From the NCBI GenBank assembly GCA_023376005.1, contig CM042145.1, positions 62,536,673 to 62,600,672 of the forward strand: 64,000 nt of DNA, in the 5' to 3' direction. Numbering within the stretch: the first letter of the stretch is position 1; each line of letters opens with the position of its first letter. The DNA is from Doryteuthis pealeii (lineage: Eukaryota > Mollusca > Cephalopoda > Myopsida > Loliginidae). Under the pieces are notes generated by a model that had not been told where the DNA came from, made no database searches, and worked only from the letters and a program-made list of their open reading frames with translations. Below are positions 41,614 to 53,725 of this stretch, one piece after another. Both the position numbers and the translations under genes were made by a program.

Positions 41614-42039
41614 AAAGTTACTTTCATGTTTTTAAATTGTTTGGTCAACAATATTGCCACCTTTTGTGCAGATTTTGAAATTGACATTTCAATACGGTTA
41701 ACATATGTAATGTATGGGTGCTCCTTATTTTATCAAAGAATCACATTCATTCATCAAATTTGTTTTGCTGTGTAAAATTGAATATCATGTTTTAAATTAT
41801 CAGGAACACAAGAAGAAATTCTCTTACAGTTGGTACGAGGGTGAGTCAGAAATTTTGCAATATTTGGGGGGTGAAATGTTTTCATTCTAGATGCAACCAA
41901 AATGAGGAAAATGATTCAAATAAATCTGTAAATAAAGGCATAAAATAACTCGAGACAGGTTGACATGGCGTTAAAATCAATTGATTGATTATCTAAAATC
42001 TTAGTGAACTTGAAGGGCACAAAAAAAAAAAAAAAAAAT

Positions 42040-42420
42040 TTCAAGGATGTCTGCAAAAATGATCTCAGGGGCTTTGGCATTGTCCCTTCCAGCTGGGAAA
42101 ATTTGGCTCAAGACCGCCCTTGGTGGCGGCAGAATATCCAGAGAGGACTGTACATGTCAGAAGTCACCCTGATACAACATCATGAAGCTAAGAGGTCCAT
42201 AAGAAAGCAACGGCAACAAAGCATCGGAACATCATCATCTACAGGGACAACCTACAAATGCAAAATCTGTGGTCGAGAATGTTTCTCAAACATCGGACTT
42301 CATAGTCACAGGAGGCGCTGCAACTTCAGGGGCACACAAAAACTTTTATCATAGTCTTTCGAGACTGAATTGCCAATGAGTGAACTTGAAAAAGAAATCA
42401 ATGGAAGGGGAATAGATTTG
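42040..42420 (+). pseudogene. LINE C-terminal fragment with terminal zinc finger
   Basis: The plus strand encodes 'NLAQDRPWWRQNIQRGLYMS', a basic linker, and the finger CKICGRECFSNIGLHSHRRR, followed by a stop and a short 3' UTR. The tryptophan block plus terminal C2H2 finger is the usual end of this LINE protein. 5'-truncated. Confidence 0.75.
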
Positions 42421-42649
42421 AATCATACAAAGTGCTAAAGGTTAGAACATAAAAAAGGGGTTGTGTGTTAAGAGATCACTTGAATATTTCTTTTTAAATT
42501 GAAAACACAATGAAAATAAAAGTTTGTATGATTCTTTGAGTAAATTAAGAGCATCTGGATTTAAAGTTGTCCCTTAAATTTGAAAAAAAAAAAGGGAATT
42601 TTTTCTAGGTATCTGCAATATATTATTACCATTTCTCTGTATTCGTGAG

Positions 42650-42870
42650 TTGAGGCTTGATAATAATTTTGTTTTTTTTCAGACTGTTGTCCTCATCTTT
42701 ATTGTGGTATGTATAAGCACAATGTTTTGGTCACTGTATCGTCCGGCCCTCCTCAGGTGTTTGCTGTGTATCTGAGTATAGTAATGATCCAGCCTTGGAA
42801 ATCATTTTTAATAGTTTGACTGTTGATCAAAGATGTGTCGAGGGAACTTTTGAAGATCTCATCTATTAAT
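42650..42870 (+). repeat. R3 repeat copy
   Basis: 'gttgaggcttgataataatt', 'cagactgttgtcctcatctt', 'tattgtggtatgtataagca' and 'cctcctcaggtgtttgctgt' in family order, followed by the 'catttttaatagtttgactg' tail also seen at 43430 and 43600. Confidence 0.75.
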
Positions 42871-43105
42871 AATGGAGATTCGCTTCCGGTTTTTGTCTGT
42901 AACAAAAACTACGTCACTGCTTACGTCACACTGCCTAAAATCGTCATAAATAGAATACACTCAAAATTTGAGCATGCAATGTTAGACAGTCCTCATTGAT
43001 TTTTAAACAAGTTTTAATAAATACATACCTGGTATTATCTATCTATCTATCTATTTTTTAAATATATATTAAAAGTTATCAGAACTAAGTTTCCATTTCA
43101 AATTT
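42871..43105 (-). repeat. R2 repeat, partial copy
   Basis: Inverted: 'attaataatggagattcgct', 'gtttttgtctgtaacaaaaa' and 'aataaatacatacctggtat'. Closest to the copy at 1225, including 'gcttccggttttt'. Confidence 0.7.
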
Positions 43106-43439
43106 TTTATTTTTTACTCCTTTAATAAATTTGATGATTTTACTTTACTTATGATACAAACTCTTGATATTAAATTTTCAACTCCCACCCCCTCAGGCAA
43201 TATTTATTTTACGTCGCCCAGAGGGCGTTTTTTTATTTTGCTAGTGCAAATAATGACACCATTATTTTTGCGCATCTAACAATCATTTTTTTTTTCTAAA
43301 TGATTGTGATTTTTCTCTTAAGAAATGTCCGATTGATAGGTTTGCAAAAATAATGACATCATTATTTGAATTATTGAACGAAATCTTCAAAAGTTCTTCG
43401 ATGCCTGTTTGATCAACAGACAAACTATTAAAAGTGATT

Positions 43440-44000
43440 TCCCAGGTTGGGTCATTACTAAGCTTGGATACACAGGGAACACCTGAGGAAGGCCAGGGGA
43501 TACAGTGACTGAAACGTATTTATACATACCACAATAAAAGATGTCTTATTAATGTGTGTGTGAGATCTTAAAAAAATCTTTGATACCTGTTTGATCAATT
43601 GTCAAACTATTAAAAAAGGATTTCCCAGGTTGGATCATTACTATGATCGGAACACCCCTTCATCACCATTACTCCCAGGTCCACTTTGACCTGGAGTGGT
43701 AGTACCTGTTAGGGTCACATCTATGGGTTAAATAGAAAAATGTGTTTTAAAAAAAAAATTGAGTATCCCTTAAAAATGAATTTATTTCAAAACTTTGTTG
43801 GCATTAAATGAGCCACTGAGGTTGATATGCCATAAAACAAACCAAAACCAAAACCAAACCAAAACCAAAACCAAACTATGCTCGGATACATAGGGAACAC
43901 CTGAGGAAGGCTGGAGGATACAGCGGCGGAAAGGTTGTGTTTATACATACCACAACAAAGATGAGGGCAACAGTCCAAAAAATCAAAATTATTCGTACTA
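43440..44000. repeat. R3 copies flanking an R1 fragment
   Basis: Two minus-sense R3 segments (43440-43550 and 43870-43990) surround an R1 fragment (43640-43860) that ends in tandem 'ccaaaa' repeats. 'ggaacacctgaggaagg' occurs in both R3 parts, suggesting R1 inserted into an R3 element. Confidence 0.65.
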
Positions 44001-44654
44001 TTACTACTTTATTTTTTTTAAGTCAGGTTTTGAATTTTAGTTCTCTTCAAATAACCCAATCTATGTTTTTGTTTGTTTGTTTGATGTAGGAATAATAGCC
44101 TTTGTGTAGTGTTCATCATGTTTATCTTGAAAACCATTGACAGTAATTTTCTATTTTTATGACCTCGTGTCAAAGTGGGTTAAATCCAACAAATATCAGA
44201 TGTCAAGAATGGTCAGTAAAGTCCCAAATGTATTGACTATTATTGGCTTTTATATTCCACAATTTTTTCACTTACTGGGTGAGGTCCTAGTATTTTAATT
44301 TTTCATTTAAAAAGAAATCTCACCTTGTGAGCCATCAGTGCAACCACATCTACAAAATGGCAGGTCTTCCTTTCTTTATTTACGATTCTTCTAATTGAAT
44401 CTCAAAATCTTCGAGTATCTTATACTTTTTATTATCTAAGACAGTTTCTGGTTTGTGTTGGCAGTATTTGTTTTCATGCTCAAACCTAACTCGTTTGCAT
44501 GGTTCCCAGTATATGGCTGATCCTACACTGTTATGCTTGTTATTATCATCATTATTTGTCATAGATGGTACAATTTTATTTGAATCTATTATTGAAAAAA
44601 GAAAAGAAAAAAGAGTCCTATATATTAATAATAATAGAAGTATGAAGCTAGTGG

Positions 44655-44725
44655 AGTCACCCAGTGAGGATCGAATCCATTTGCAATATTCTGTAAGAAG
44701 AGCTTGTTAACCATCACTGTGGCAG
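44655..44725 (-). mobile_element. tRNA-like SINE head
   Basis: 'cagtgaggatcgaatccat' contains the inverse B box and 'gttaaccatcactgtggcag' the inverse A box. Related to 18695. Confidence 0.55.
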
Positions 44726-44754
44726 GCATGCTGTTTCTGTGATGGTATTTACCC

Positions 44755-45015
44755 TGGGTTGGTTGAGCTGGCTCCATCCAACGAATTCATCTGTGGTGAA
44801 TTCATAGGAGTAACAAGGGAAAATGAAATTCACAAGTGGTCCCCAAACGCTGCATGCATATCCTGGTCAGGGGAAGGAGATGCGCTTGTTTGCTGCAGAT
44901 TTTCCACAGATGCAATGACAAGTACGCCAAAAGCCGTTGATTTCTGACAATGATGGACATGTCTTTTGGATTTTTGCCAGAGCCCCTTTGGCCGGTTTGT
45001 GGCCCTAATACCACT
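44755..45015 (-). repeat. Interspersed repeat shared with 30285
   Basis: Inverse copy of 30285-30545, with 'agccgttgatttctgacaat' and 'gcccctttggccggtttgtg'. Followed by an inverse R4 copy (45030-45300, 'gtgtcacatcctgctcatgt'). Confidence 0.7.
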
Positions 45016-45299
45016 AGTTACCAGACCTGACCACCTTGGTTAGCCCTACCAGGAACTTAAATTCTAGACAGCATGGCTCTGACACTATCATGTTTACACC
45101 ACCCAACCGCAATGAGGAGGGGGTTGGACTTAAGAAATAATGTGCTAGATGGCTGTTAAAGCAAAGAGCTTGTCTCTAACCTTGCTATGGCAACTAGTCT
45201 AGGAGAAGTATAACTCTGAATTAAAACCTGTTAAACTTTGCTTAAATATTGACCTTGTGTCACATCCTGCTCATGTAGAGGGGTTGGGTAAATACATTT

Positions 45300-46330
45300 T
45301 TTGAAGAATTAAAAAAAAAAAAAGAAGAAAATAACTGAATATATTGTCAGATACCTGAACTGATTGAAGTATGAGAATTTGTCAAATTTTCTGGACTGAT
45401 TGGAGTGATACCTGAAAAACTTCTAATGTTATTTTTTCTTTTTTTTCTTCCCATAATGGAGGGAGTTAATATATTTTTGTGACAACCTCTGAATTCCTGA
45501 CAAATCTTTTATTTAATACATCCTTCCTCCACCCTAATTTAAAGATTTAAAAAAAAAAAAATGACGTGATGAAAACGTGAATTTCTGTAAATTCGCTAAT
45601 TTATTTATTGAGAAAAAAAAGAAATTTTCTTAGTTTTTTTTTTTTCATGTTGTGATGTTTGTTTGAAAATGTTTAAAAAAAAAAAAAAGAAAGATATATT
45701 TTAATATTTTTTGTTGTTGTCTTTGTGTTTAGAGGTTGGAGTGGGTGGGGGTCATCGTTTAGGTACTAGACATGCATGCCGAAAAGGAGGGGGGGGTCTC
45801 CTTAAAAAAATTGTAATGTAAAACATATCTGGTACTTCTTTCCTGAAAGGAGGTAACCAAGCGACTACATGGTACTATTAGTATTTTTGTAATTTAATCA
45901 TCGTAGTTCTTTTTGACAATAAAAAGATTATTCTAATCAATTATTATTCTGATAACTCCATTGCAATCTATTAGATTTCCATATGCTACAGTTGAATGAG
46001 TCGTATATATTTATTAAATTATAAAATGACTTGATTAGTTAAGTTAAAGGTTAAAATTAATTGAAACAATGACATCGTGGCATGAATATAAAAAAAATTG
46101 AAATAGTTTATTATGAATTATTTTAATTTATTATCTAGATATATAAATGAATTGTTTATATCATATCTACGTCTAGATAATAAATGCTATGTTTAAGTAA
46201 TAGGTACCAGGTATGTTTCACAATATCAAAATTTTTCATTAAGGGAACCCCTCTTTTAGGCATACATGTTCGGTATGTAAACTTTGATCTCTCCCCCTGT
46301 TGTGTTAAGTATTTTCTGCCTTTGATCTGA
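45300..46330. other. AT-rich non-coding stretch
   Basis: A/T runs, a G-rich patch (45729-45803) and a short palindromic 'ttatctaga' segment. No gene or known repeat recognised. Confidence 0.5.
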
Positions 46331-46775
46331 CTGTAGCATGACGTTAAACTGCATCTAGTGGTGCGTGTGGAGTACCCCTTCATTGTCATTACTTCCAGGT
46401 CCACTCTGACCCGGAGTGGAAGTACCTGTTAGGGTCCCATCTATAGTTTAAAAAAAAATTGCGTTGAAAAAAAAGTTTGAGGTAAAAAAAATTTGAATAC
46501 CGATTAAAAATGAATTAAACAAAACGTCTTTGGCATAAAATAAGCCAACAAGGGTTGATATGCTGTAAACACCAACCAACCAACCTGACTGTACCCCTTA
46601 CAGAGGGCTAAGACCCCCTCCCCTAAAAAAGAAGAGTATTGTCCTGGAGATGACACTAAACTGAATCTGGTGGTGAGGCACCAGTTCCTGAATACTGGGG
46701 AGCGTGGAGTACCCTTCATTGACATTAATCCCAGGTCCACTCTAACCTTAAGTTTTAGTACCAGTTAGGATCTCA
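46330..46775 (-). repeat. Two R1 copies in tandem
   Basis: 'gacgttaaactgcatctagt', 'ccactctgacccggagtgga' and 'aaaataagccaacaagggtt', then a second start with 'gatgacactaaactgaatct' and 'ggtccactctaacc'. Confidence 0.7.
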
Positions 46776-46899
46776 AATAAATCTGTTTAAAAATGATTTC
46801 TTTTAGATAGGAAAACTTGACACCTTATAACTGTTAATTATTTGTATTAAGAATAGTTACTTGAACCTATAATAATGTACAGATTATTTGTATTAGATA

Positions 46900-47290
46900 G
46901 GAATACTTGAAACCATACAAGCCCTGTCAGCTGGGTCTTTAGAATACACCGACTGCACCTCAGCAGAGGGATAAGACCCCCCCCGAATGTGGCCACCTGT
47001 TGGTCGTGGGTTGTGACCTGTGATGATTAAGGATGGAATCCTGGTGGCTGAGAAATCCATGACATGCAACACTCCCTTGTGGCACTTACTTAGGTTTGGC
47101 GGGTGGTCAGGTAAGCCCCCTCTGATCAATTGGCTAGTCACGTTAAGCCCTAGCACCTATATGATTGTCCCAACCCTATTGCCCTTATAGCAAGCCTCAA
47201 CCCTTTTCATCATATGCATGCTAGATGGTGGTGGCTGAGGGTCTTAATGTCCTGGGTATGACGTTAAACTCTATCTGGTGGTGAAATTAT
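46900..47290 (-). repeat. R1 repeat copy
   Basis: 'agaatacaccgactgcacct', 'gagaaatccatgacatgcaa', 'aagccctagcacctatatga' and 'ggtcttaatgtcctgggtat'. Short direct repeats 'gataggaatacttgaaacca' occur on both flanks (46896, 47347). Confidence 0.75.
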
Positions 47291-47394
47291 TTGTCTTAGA
47301 TAGGAAACTTGAAGCCATAAACTGTGTATGATATATTTGTATTAGATAGCAATACTTGAAACCACACAACTGTACAAATTATTTGTATTGGATA

Positions 47395-47890
47395 GGAATA
47401 CTTATCCTGATGTGGCACTGCATCCATGACAAAATTCTTTTCTATTATTATTTCACATATATTGAATATTATTTGTACCAGAAAGATAGTTTGATTTTTG
47501 CTCAGAACCAAAGCTACAACACCAGTTAAAATTTTGCAAATCAGAAATCATTAATAACTTAAAATTGGTTTACTTTAATACTTTTTGATAGCATTTTTGG
47601 ATTCCTTGGGCGAAAATGCCTTTTATAAACTAATGTTTAGGAGTAGGGAAGCTCTAGAACTCATTTTACAGACAAAAATAGATTACAAAAGTTGACAATT
47701 TTCACGACCAACCCGCAAAAAAAAAAAAAAAAAAAAAAATTGGAGAGCTAAAAATCAACATAACTCGACCAATTTTTGGAATTGGAAGCTCAAATTTTGG
47801 GGATTGTCTTACTTTAACAGTCCACACCTGGACAAAATTTCAGAAAAATTGGAGGGTGTGGGTGACATGGCCTGGATGATTTGACATGGA
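47395..47890. repeat. Interspersed repeat shared with 27.0-27.9 kb
   Basis: The inverse 'ttcacatatattgaatatta' block (47451) is followed by the direct 300-bp block also at 27525. A poly-A run of about 22 bp interrupts it at 47716. Confidence 0.7.
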
Positions 47891-48369
47891 ATTACCCTAT
47901 AATCATCTGTATAACTAATACAAGAAATTGAATTTTTAGCAGAACTTTTGAAGGTGGGGAAAAAAAGTGCTTAAGAGTTCATCGTATGAAAAGTCACATT
48001 TGTGTGGAATTTGATGAAGAGGTGTTCTTGGGTAAGGAAGATAATTAATTGAAAAAAAATAATAATATTACTCAGACGGTAAACTAAATCGAGTATGATT
48101 ACATTAGTTATACAGGTAAATATAGATATTGATATAAAATTAATTATGATTTGGGAAATCGTTTCTTGTCATAAATTTTCAAGGCCTTCTTTTTCAGCAT
48201 CTTCAAGGGGAATAACTCTTTTTTACCTAATTACCAGTCATCCATTGCTAGGGATAAGTATCTGGCTCACCTATTTGGATTACACTATCCCAGGCAGCTC
48301 CTCATTCATTGCACTAAAGAGAGAAGTATCAATGTCTTAGGTGCTCCTAAAGATAAATGCTGATGGAAT

Positions 48370-49000
48370 TGAGTTATTTTTGACACCACTCACCCGCTTG
48401 CAATAGATTCCCTGCAATAAACTTGACGTTGTATCATTGTAACGGAGAACGAGAAAAGAAAAAGAGCAAGACATTGTCTTGCCTGCCGGGATCGAACTCG
48501 CATCCTCCCGCATGCAAAAACAAATGCGTTTTGGGCACTGGACGGACGCGAGGTTCGATTGATGTGCCCGGATGTTTGGCTAATATGCCCATAAAATAAC
48601 AAGTGAGTCGAGCGCTGGACAGTCAGCAGCAGCAGAAGCAGTCGACGACGAAGCACTTTTCAGTAAAGAAATGGATTTTAGTCGAACAGAAACAAAACTA
48701 AATAGGAAATGTGATTTTGAACTGCTAAAGATTATTTCGACTACGACGACGGATTTTTCCAACTGGTAGTCGAAGAATGTGTTGACCAACAGAGGGTCTG
48801 GCTTGTGAGAAGACAGAGAGCTCGCTTGTTTTTGGTTCCCCCTCGGCGGGAGCTTGTTGATTCGAAGGTCTATTTCGCCCCATATATCCCCTTCTATAAT
48901 CATATACTGAATCTGCTGGTGGCTTGGTTGTTGGTGTAGGGACCGGATTAGCTCGGTGATTGTGTGTGAGTGAAAATCCGAGTTTTGATCCCCACAATTT
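48370..49000. other. GC- and CpG-richer block of unknown identity
   Basis: Markedly richer in CG dinucleotides than the flanks ('cagtcgacgacgaagcactt', 'ttcgactacgacgacggatt'). It includes a tRNA-like segment on the minus strand near 48480-48510 ('ccgggatcgaactcgcatcc') and one on the plus strand at 48945-48995 ('ccggattagctcggtgattg'). It could be a SINE-rich element or part of an unrecognised gene. The minus-strand open frame (48580-49074) has no recognisable domain. Confidence 0.35.
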
Positions 49001-49254
49001 AAATGTATAAGACTATGGAAATGTAGAAAACAAAAAAAGACAAAATTGATAAAAGAAACAAACTTTATATACATTATTTTACAATTGGTATATTATACTA
49101 TAGTGATAGTCAATTGTTCTTTCAACGGTGTTGCAGACTGTAGGTTTCTGTACGTAGTTGTGTTTGTAAAGTGCTCATGTATATAAATATTTGTGTGATT
49201 GGATATGTCAAATTGTAGCAATTTTGATAAAACAATGTCTGTGATTGAAACTTG

Positions 49255-49290
49255 TATCGTATTGAGAGAGAGAGAGAGAGAGAGAGAGAA
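49255..49290. repeat. (GA)n microsatellite
   Basis: GA run of about 28 bp. Confidence 0.9.
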
Positions 49291-49354
49291 AATATGAAAC
49301 GAAAAATAGACGGACCTGTTGAGTCGTATTTTATGTTTTCGGACAGCGTCTTCT

Positions 49355-49455
49355 CCCCATTGTGTCGAGTTGGGAAGAGCGTCCGTTCCCACTGTCGAGT
49401 TAGGAGCATCAGCTCCAACTCTGTCGAGTCGGGAAGAGCGTAAGCTCCCACTGAA
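49355..49455 (+). repeat. ~30-bp tandem repeat, three units
   Basis: Units built on 'tgtcgagttgggaagagcgt' plus 'ccgttcccac' repeat three times with alternate 'gagcatcagctcc' variants. Each unit contains a small hairpin ('gagcg...gctc'). Confidence 0.75.
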
Positions 49456-49796
49456 GTTTTTCAGCTCTATGGGCCTTTTATAATTTTCTTTTGTCATTGT
49501 CTACGTGATCATTAAGTTAAATTTAATATTGGAATTTTCAAATATCAGCTGTTTTCTAATGACGTAAATATCTGATGATTTTGTAACATTCCGACGGCGT
49601 ACATATTTTCAATGGAATTTAAACCATTGTTTCTATTCTTGCTAAAATATTTCTAAACTAATATTTATTCGATTATCTTTTGTTTACCTAATTCTAAACT
49701 TATACAATTGTAAAATTACTTGTTTCAGAAAACTTAATTATTTTAATGTATCCATTTCCACATGCACGTAAATAGGGACCACAGTCCCCATATTGG

Positions 49797-50142
49797 TTAG
49801 GGTAGGTCGATTTTTCACTTTAAAAAATATCAAATTGTCCATCTATGCGAAAGTTGTGCGTTAGTATACTGAATACTGATACCAAAAATTAGACCATTAT
49901 TTGAGGAAATAGCATCAAAGATCATTCTACTAAAATGCACTAAAAATCCTCATTTTCTAAAAGCTAAAGTTTGCGAAAAGGAAGTGCATTTTTGTAGACT
50001 ATCTTTGATACTATTTCCTCAAACAATGGTGCAAGTAAAAGGTTTAATTTTTGGTATCAGTATTCAGTATATTAACACACAACTTTCGCATAGATGGACA
50101 ATTTGATATTTTTTAAAAGTGAAAAATCGACCTACCCTATTG
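49797..50142. mobile_element. Foldback element, near-perfect palindrome
   Basis: The left arm starts 'tagggtaggtcgatttttca' and runs to about 49950. The right arm is its reverse complement from about 49985 to 50142 ('gaaaaatcgacctacccta'). Arms are about 150 bp. Partial copies are at 38400 and 39048 and at 63825. No coding sequence. Confidence 0.85.
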
Positions 50143-50627
50143 TTGGTGGCGCTGGTAAATATATACTTATTTAACTCAGGGTAGACCCCGTTATCTATTA
50201 TTGCATTATCAAGCAATGTCTGTGCCTGAAGCTTTTTTAAGTGAGGAAAGGCTTTGCACAGAACCAATCCCACTCTCTAAGTGACTGCCACACTGAACCA
50301 AAAAGAAGAACAAGTCGACATCATTGGTTGCAGCAGCCGCCGCAGGTTATATTTTGGAGTTTTCCTTCTCCTAGACACTTGCCTTGACAAGGCTGAGGAA
50401 TGCATCTCTCCCGGTAGTTTTGCTACGCGTCTGGATACCAATCCAGGTATTTTTACGTCCCCGCGTATGTTATTTGCTAGATGGCCGTTGAACGAAAGGT
50501 TTCATCCGTTATCTAGTGATGTAATAACACCCATACCAGTGCACTATACTGAACTGTAGATGGCAATGCATGCTGTGATATCATTCAGTGCAATCTAAGG
50601 GTCAAGTCTAAGCAGGTGTCATACTGT

Positions 50628-51125
50628 TACATAATTATTAGATTCCTAACACTTATGTACCATTAGTGTAGAAACCAAAATGGCTGTTATAATTTGCAGC
50701 CGGCTGCCTTGAAGGATTGGTGACTCGGCTTGACCCCTGTCTGATCCTCCTTCTGGGGGACACCGTGAGAATCGGTGGAGAAGACCCTCTTCCGGTTTAG
50801 ATTAGAAAGAGAGTTTAGTTCAGTATTGGCCAAACCACGAAGGTGGTAAGTCATGTTATGCGCACGGCCGACTCAATCTGCGCAGGTAGTCTGGTGGGGA
50901 TTTCGGAATAAAATATGATCTAAAGCAAATCGAATTCTTGGGTTATTATCTAAAAACTACCAATGACACAGGGCTTCTGATAAAGAGAAATCCCCAATGG
51001 AAGACCAGACACGAAGTCCCCAAGACGAAGTCCAGACGCTAGAAGAACGTAAGATACCAAAGATGAAGAGAAGAATAATAGAAGTAAAGAGAGTATACAA
51101 CAATACCTCAGAAATATGAATATGA
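50628..51125 (+). mobile_element. LTR-like element
   Basis: 'tactgttacataattattag' at the start and 'ccaagacgaagtccagacgc', 'agtatacaacaata' at the end match the order in 37436-37985. The middle differs and is GC-richer ('gtcatgttatgcgcacggcc'), so it may carry leader sequence. No gag or pol is visible. Confidence 0.5.
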
Positions 51126-51129
51126 GAAG

Positions 51130-51420
51130 GACACACATAACATCGAGTTTTATTTAAAATTCTATATAGGCACCGATATTCACCTCCAGACTCTCAAGCC
51201 ACTCGGGAATCGCATCAACTGATCTTTCTAGGAACTCTTGTGGAATGGCAGAAATAAATTCTCGTATCCGTACTTCGAGTTTTTCCAAAGTCATTGGTTT
51301 CGTGGAGTAGACTTGCTCCTTCAACCAACCCCAAGGGAAAAAAAAAGTCGGATCTGTTTGGGGCTTCTGGCTGACAACTCATGCAGACCACACCTACCCC
51401 ACACCTAACCATCCATCTCC
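51130..51420 (-). pseudogene. Mariner/Tc1-like transposase C-terminal remnant
   Basis: The minus strand encodes 'FPWGWLKEQVYSTKPMTLEK', 'RIREFISAIPQEFLERSVDA' and ends 'LESLEVNIGAYIEF' plus stop, resembling the FLWGYLKDxVY...TL..L...I...IP..L.R C-terminus of mariner-type DDE transposases. One frameshift lies in the F-rich stretch. The rest of the transposase is absent. Confidence 0.6.
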
Positions 51421-51939
51421 CTGGAAAATGGTGATTCAGCTATTCACGAACAACAATATCAAAATGTGGAAGAGACATATATTAACGAACATACATTAAA
51501 GAATTGAGAAAAATGTAACTGCATATAAAAAAATTATAATTAGTTTAAAATAGTATAAATAAAAAAAAAAATTATAGTATAATAGTATTAATAATAAAAA
51601 TATTAGTTTCCAATCGAACTGTATATGAATTATTTTTTTTTTTTCACAGTATGATTATTCGTTTTTTCTTTGGTGAGTAAAAATAGTTCTAGTTTCCCTT
51701 GAGGTGGTTGAGAGGAAAGAAACGTTTGGTTGACTAACGAACAGAAAATAAGAAAGAAAGAAGAAAAAAAGGGCGAAAAACAAAACAAAACAAAAAACCC
51801 AAGCGTGGGAAACGAACGTTGGTTGTAATCTGACCCTTTAGGGACACTAAGGTCAGTACAAAATGAAAGTAGATGAAAGAAAGTAAACAAGGGGAAACCC
51901 CTATTTACTTTCTTGACCTTATTGTCCACTTCAGACACC

Positions 51940-51941
51940 AG

Positions 51942-51986
<45 letters not shown>

Positions 51987-51998
51987 GGAGAGAGAGAG

Positions 51999-52036
<38 letters not shown>
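51940..52036. repeat. (GA)n microsatellite
   Basis: About 95 bp of GA repeats with a few GGGA interruptions. Confidence 0.95.
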
Positions 52037-52039
<3 letters not shown>

Positions 52040-52311
52040 TTCCTTCAGTTCAATTAATGAGTGTCATCACCCTCACCTGTAAATGGAAGAATATTGAACA
52101 ATATAGAAAAGTTAATTGTGGTCGTATAATGATTAGTGTACAGATCTTGCAAGACATTGATAGTAATTACTTTTGAACTTTCTGCTGGATGTAGTTTAAT
52201 CTAAACCAACAGAACAGTGTTTCTCAACCTTTTCCTCCAGGTGGCCCATTTTTGGTGTTCAGGTCCACAAAAGCAATTTAAGATAGCGTAGACACAGAGT
52301 CAACAGTGCTT

Positions 52312-52392
52312 GGTGACAGTTTCTCGCCTATGTGGTCATCAGATCAAATCTTGATATCAAGATTGCATAGGCGAGAAACTGACTGTCACTGC
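52312..52392. repeat. Short palindrome
   Basis: 'agtttctcgcctatg' and 'cataggcgagaaact' are inverse copies around a 'cttgatatcaag' centre. The left arm continues as 'gtggtcatcag'. No family copy elsewhere in the window. Confidence 0.8.
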
Positions 52393-52469
52393 GATATCCT
52401 GAATTAGATCTACATATGCTCTATAACCAATATTGAGTACTATTTATAAACATAGCAAACTACATTTGT

Positions 52470-53012
52470 GAACTAGCAAAAAAAAAAAGCATTTAAGTTT
52501 TAATATTATTGAATATCATATTGAATTAGACTAATGAAATTAAATACGAACACAAAAAAGATTACACTTATTTTTACTTTATTCTAATCGATTTCAATAT
52601 AGAATTATAAATAGGATTGCTTTTAATACGTTTGAGAATAAAACAATAATATTAGAAATCAATAACACCAAGTAATTATTTATTAAACACAGTTTTATTA
52701 AAACCGGTATGCAAATTATTCACACCATACACTATGTAAACGTTTATTTCTTAATGATATATAGCGCACTTCGTAGGATTTTAAACACATTAATAATATG
52801 GGCTGTTTTGAGGCAAATCTATCTCAGGTAGATTTAATAGGCACATTGTTGATAAATATAAATAAAATGCTAATTACGATTAAATGATGATTAATTAATT
52901 AATTTAATAACCATTGAGAATATAACGGAAATAACCAAGGGAACTGTGACGTTGGTGGTGACATAGTTTCGGTTACAGACAAACATACATAATCTACATT
53001 ATTGTAAGAAGA
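52470..53012 (+). repeat. R2 repeat, long copy
   Basis: Complete block order, from 'aactagcaaaa' and 'gcatttaagttttaatatta' to 'ggttacagacaaacatacat'. Very similar to 22900-23880 without its insertion, so it shows the pre-insertion structure. Confidence 0.8.
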
Positions 53013-53205
53013 TATGCGTGTGTGTCTGTATTTCCATGTGTGTGAGTGAATGAAAAAGATAAAAACTAACAATTGATGATGGAATGCAGAGAAAAGTGAT
53101 AGTTTAAAAAAAAAAAAAAAAAAAAGTGGAGATAATTTTTAATCGTTAATAAAAAAAAAATTAATGAATAAAAAGTGAAAGATAATAATCACTGTTATAT
53201 GTTGG

Positions 53206-53445
53206 CGGAGTGGCCTATTGTTGGTAACAGCCGGGTAGCGAGGGGGTCTATCCCCTTTTCGCTAGCGTTAGACCAGGGGGAATGTTTTTGTTGAGTTGGA
53301 GCACCGCCAGCTTTCCACTTTACCGCAAAGATCAGATTACCCAATCTGTGCTACTCACGCGCCGAGTTGGCGGGGACCGGTATCGAACTAGGAACCTTGC
53401 GATTACTAGGTGGGTGCTCTACCGACTGAGCTAAACCATTCCTTT
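53206..53445 (-). mobile_element. tRNA-derived SINE
   Basis: Minus strand: head 'tttagctcagtcggtagagc' with A box, B box in 'tagttcgataccggtcc', body 'gcggtaaagtggaaa' and tail 'gggatagaccccctcgctac'. Full length apart from the 3' end. Confidence 0.85.
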
Positions 53446-53481
53446 TTTTTATGAATATTATTGTAACTGATAAAGTAAAAA

Positions 53482-53725
53482 AAGTCATCGGGGCGGCCTA
53501 ATGTCGGTATCAGCCATGCAGCGAGGGAGTCTATCCCCTTTTCACTAGCGCTAGACCAAGGAGATTATATTAGCGTCTGAGGTGGGCGCCACACCTACCA
53601 TCAGCTCCTTACTTTACCGCACATATCCCTGTGTTACTCATACGCTGAGTTGGCGAGGACCGGTATCGAACTAGGAACCTTGTGGTTTCTAGCCGAACGC
53701 TCTAACGACTGAGCTAACCCGGTCC
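53482..53725 (-). mobile_element. tRNA-derived SINE
   Basis: Second copy in tandem with 53206, minus strand: 'gttagctcagtcgttagagc', 'tagttcgataccggtcctcg', 'ggtaaagtaaggagctgatg' and 'ctccctcgctgcatggctga'. A third, tail-only piece is at 53775-53845. This copy best represents the family in the window. Confidence 0.87.

Noticed and set aside
48580..49074. 164-codon minus-strand open frame as a gene
   Set aside because: No recognisable domain, no start context, no splice partners, and it overlaps tRNA-like repeat sequence.
52312..52392. CUGAUGACC...GGCGAGAAAC on the minus strand as a hammerhead
   Set aside because: GAAA is displaced by three extra bases after stem II and the stem I and III partners are absent. 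Recorded as a palindrome only.
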